Assembly: GCA_945957225.1 (NCBI GenBank)
Contig: CAMFKK010000088.1
Coordinates: forward strand, 1-8,072
Length of the DNA stretch: 8,072 bases
From: an uncultured Sphingobacteriia bacterium
Lineage (GTDB): Bacteria; Bacteroidota; Bacteroidia; Chitinophagales; Chitinophagaceae
Direction: 5' to 3'
Shown here: one piece after another, positions 6,134 through 8,072 of the stretch
Numbering within the stretch: the stretch's first letter is position 1
How the letters are laid out: every line of letters begins with the position of its first letter
The notes under the pieces: generated by a model
Database searches by the model: none
Seen by the model: only the letters and a program-made list of their open reading frames with translations
What the model was told of the DNA's origin: nothing
Translations under genes and position numbers: made by a program

Positions 6134-7492
6134 ATGAAACAACTATCTATGTCACTCTTCTGCCTTTGTTTATGCTTTTGCTTTTATGCCTGTAATAAAA
6201 ACAAAAATGACATTATAGCTTTTAATTCCTCCATATCTGAAAACGAAATTACATTAATTAAAAAATGGTTAGCCGATCAAAGAACTAGTATTGGAACTTC
6301 ACAAATGGACACGATTATTCGGGCACTCGATTGGACATTGACAAACAAGACAAAATATCAATCTAACAATTCACTAATAACAGTAAAACTCAATCTGAAT
6401 ACTAGAGCGAAAAATGTTGCTAATTATATTGTTGGTCCAAATAATAAGACAACTGAATATTTAGTTATTGTTATGGATAATTCAGGTGAAATTCAACAAG
6501 GAACAATTGGACAGTTAACTCCAAATGAATCACTTAACACTAAACAATCAAGTATTATAATTAGAAATGTATTAAGTAAAGAAAGCATTGAATTTAATGG
6601 CTCATTCACAATGTTTGCCCTTTCAAATATATTTCTGTACCAATTACATTATACAAATAATAAAAGAGTAAATGAACTTGTAGTACACGCAGTTGGCAAA
6701 GAGATGTCATCAAAAATAAAATCAAATAGTCTAGGAGAAAATATTGCTAAATTAAAACTAAGTGATATAGAGAAACACGCCACCGACGAAACAAATTGCT
6801 GGACATGGTATTTATTTATTTTTGATGAATATGGAAATATAGTTGATGCAATTTATTTAGGAGTTGAATGCGACACCCCATGTGCCCTTCAATCAATTAA
6901 TCCAAGTGGAAAAATTGCTACCATTAGAGTAAATTGTGTGGCAAATAATAGTGGTGGCGGAGGTAGTAGTTCTGTTGATATGGATAATCTTTGCGCTGCT
7001 CCTTCCTCAGTTGCAAAATCTGCCATAAATGCAGTGAAATTTATTGAATCCACAGAAGAGCCTTCTATTGAATATGGTGAAGAATTTGATGCTTCCACTG
7101 AAGAACATCCAAACGCAGTTAAAAGGCCTGTAATTACTCATCTGCCTCTGAAAACGGTATGGTTTAGTATTATTTATTGGGCAAATTTTACAGCGTACTT
7201 TGCGGGTGAAATAGAAAAACTTGAACCAAATATTGGATATGAAACTTATAGTTGGAACTATCTTAATTTTGGCTCAATTGCTCAAACTGGTGGCAGAATA
7301 CCTCCATGTACATCAGTTAATTGGTCTCAGCCTGTTGCAGCTATTTCAATTACATCTGACAGAAAAGTAGCAAATGTTAAGCTTACTTATACGGGACAAA
7401 TTCAGCTAACATGTTTATATAACATGCAATGGGGAGACCCAAAATCATATTTTAAAAGCGGTAGATTTATAGCAGGCCCCAACTTGAATTAA
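6134..7492 (+). CDS. Uncharacterised large lipoprotein with central Gly/Ser linker
   Basis: A 452-residue protein of unknown function. The N terminus is a lipoprotein signal with an unusual string of cysteines (FCLCLCFCFYAC); the likely acylated residue is Cys20, followed by NKNKND. The region 21-270 is a mixed domain, ending in NCWTWYLFIFDEYGNIVDAI (221-240), then YLGVECDTPC (241-250). I recall this Cys-Trp-Tyr...Gly...Gly-x-x-Cys pattern followed by a Gly-rich linker from other uncharacterised Bacteroidota surface proteins, but cannot verify it here. A linker NNSGGGGSSS (271-280) leads to an acidic segment (303-325: ESTEEPSIEYGEEFDASTEE) and a C-terminal domain (about 340-452) rich in aromatic beta-strand patterns. 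Six cysteines lie after residue 220 (222, 246, 250, 268, 287, 392) and another at 427, which would allow disulphides outside the cytoplasm. Its DNA is AT-richer than the genes before 5304. The next gene begins 17 nt after its stop. Confidence 0.75.
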   Translation: MKQLSMSLFCLCLCFCFYACNKNKNDIIAFNSSISENEITLIKKWLADQRTSIGTSQMDTIIRALDWTLTNKTKYQSNNSLITVKLNLNTRAKNVANYIVGPNNKTTEYLVIVMDNSGEIQQGTIGQLTPNESLNTKQSSIIIRNVLSKESIEFNGSFTMFALSNIFLYQLHYTNNKRVNELVVHAVGKEMSSKIKSNSLGENIAKLKLSDIEKHATDETNCWTWYLFIFDEYGNIVDAIYLGVECDTPCALQSINPSGKIATIRVNCVANNSGGGGSSSVDMDNLCAAPSSVAKSAINAVKFIESTEEPSIEYGEEFDASTEEHPNAVKRPVITHLPLKTVWFSIIYWANFTAYFAGEIEKLEPNIGYETYSWNYLNFGSIAQTGGRIPPCTSVNWSQPVAAISITSDRKVANVKLTYTGQIQLTCLYNMQWGDPKSYFKSGRFIAGPNLN

Positions 7493-7509
7493 AAGATAAA
7501 ATCATAAAT

Positions 7510-8072
7510 ATGAATACGCTATTTATTTTAATATCATTTATTATTTTAAACTCATGTATAGCAAAACAAAAGTTAAACACCATTGATTTGCATGGATATG
7601 AGATAAGTCAGATAATGCCTAGTATAGAACTGGATGGGGCAATTAAAAAATATGACACTTCAATATTAACCGTTTATTACTATGATGATCAAACCTTATT
7701 CAAGTTGCCTTACTATAATGTCTCAATCAACGACTCGGAAATTGTTTCAAACAATGAACTTCGCCACCATTATTTTGCATTTAAAAGAGGAGAAAAATAT
7801 GGATTCGATTATGACATTCACAGAACTAGTCAAAAAATAAAATATCCAGTAGACTCTATTTTGAATGAAACATGGATTTTTAGAAACGATTTATTTGGAG
7901 TGTTCAGGAATGGCAAAGTGTTTCGGACAAGTACTTTTAAATCTAAAGACTCTATCAAAAAATCTTTTACCATATTAGACAAAAACAACCTAGAACCAAT
8001 TGCAACATGTCAAATAACCTACGGAAATAAAATGCCATTGTTTAATATGAGTATTTGTAAAGAATTAGATAC
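7510..8072 (+). CDS. Uncharacterised lipoprotein, 3' end outside window
   Basis: An open frame from ATG 7510 runs to the window end: 187 complete codons plus two bases, no stop. The product starts MNTLFILISFIILNSC, a short hydrophobic signal with a lipobox-like LNSC and probable acylated Cys16. The mature part is polar, rich in Tyr, Lys, Asn and Asp (for example ILTVYYYDDQTLFKLPYYNV, KRGEKYGFDYDIHRTSQKIK and WIFRNDLFGVFRNGKVFRTS), a beta-rich look, with no motif I can assign. The start lies 17 nt after the previous stop with an A-rich leader and no Shine-Dalgarno, so it is probably co-transcribed with the preceding lipoprotein. The length without a stop in AT-rich DNA, plus the lipobox, makes it a convincing gene. 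A functional pairing with its neighbour (surface complex, or effector with partner) is possible but rests only on adjacency. Confidence 0.75.
   Translation, partial: MNTLFILISFIILNSCIAKQKLNTIDLHGYEISQIMPSIELDGAIKKYDTSILTVYYYDDQTLFKLPYYNVSINDSEIVSNNELRHHYFAFKRGEKYGFDYDIHRTSQKIKYPVDSILNETWIFRNDLFGVFRNGKVFRTSTFKSKDSIKKSFTILDKNNLEPIATCQITYGNKMPLFNMSICKELD

Noticed and set aside
1..8072. CRISPR array, tRNA, rRNA, insertion sequence or integrase
   Set aside because: No regularly spaced repeats, cloverleaf-like sequence, transposase or recombinase motif, or flanking terminal repeats were seen on either strand.

Overview
The window looks like chromosomal DNA of a Bacteroidota bacterium, most likely a chitinophagaceae-type lineage. 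The grounds are a TonB-dependent receptor with an N-terminal carboxypeptidase-like regulatory domain, a MutS-like ATPase with a DELFKGTN Walker B region, a YifB/ComM ATPase of the cysteine-containing type, lipoproteins with short signal peptides, A-rich leaders without Shine-Dalgarno sequences, and one promoter candidate resembling the Bacteroidota TTG / TAnnTTTG pattern. All supported genes lie on the + strand. The taxon is inferred from protein style only.

Layout. Bases 1-506 hold the C-terminal end of a MutS-family ATPase whose start lies outside the window. Bases 531-2894 hold an outer-membrane TonB-dependent receptor of about 787 codons, broken by one in-frame TAA at 2250-2252; the frame is otherwise open on both sides. 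A secreted bicupin follows at 2917-3675, and its stop codon lies inside a perfect 16-bp palindrome. A complete YifB/ComM-type Mg-chelatase-like AAA+ ATPase occupies 3760-5304. A small four-helix membrane protein of unknown function lies at 5368-5823. An AT-rich gap without genes (5824-6133) carries two dyads and the best promoter candidate. Two uncharacterised lipoprotein genes then sit 17 nt apart: 6134-7492 is complete, and 7510 onward is cut by the window end.

How the parts relate. The first half (1-5304) looks like ordinary core sequence of moderate GC. MutS-like, receptor and cupin genes are separated by only 22-24 nt and may be co-transcribed. The receptor and the cupin are both envelope-directed and could share a substrate, but this is inference. 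From about 5305 the DNA becomes AT-richer and the proteins unrecognisable, which suggests an accessory segment. The lipoprotein pair is probably one transcription unit driven from the 5824-6133 gap. The most notable points are the single nonsense codon in the receptor and the unknown lipoprotein pair. I did not recognise a complete, clearly novel multi-gene system.
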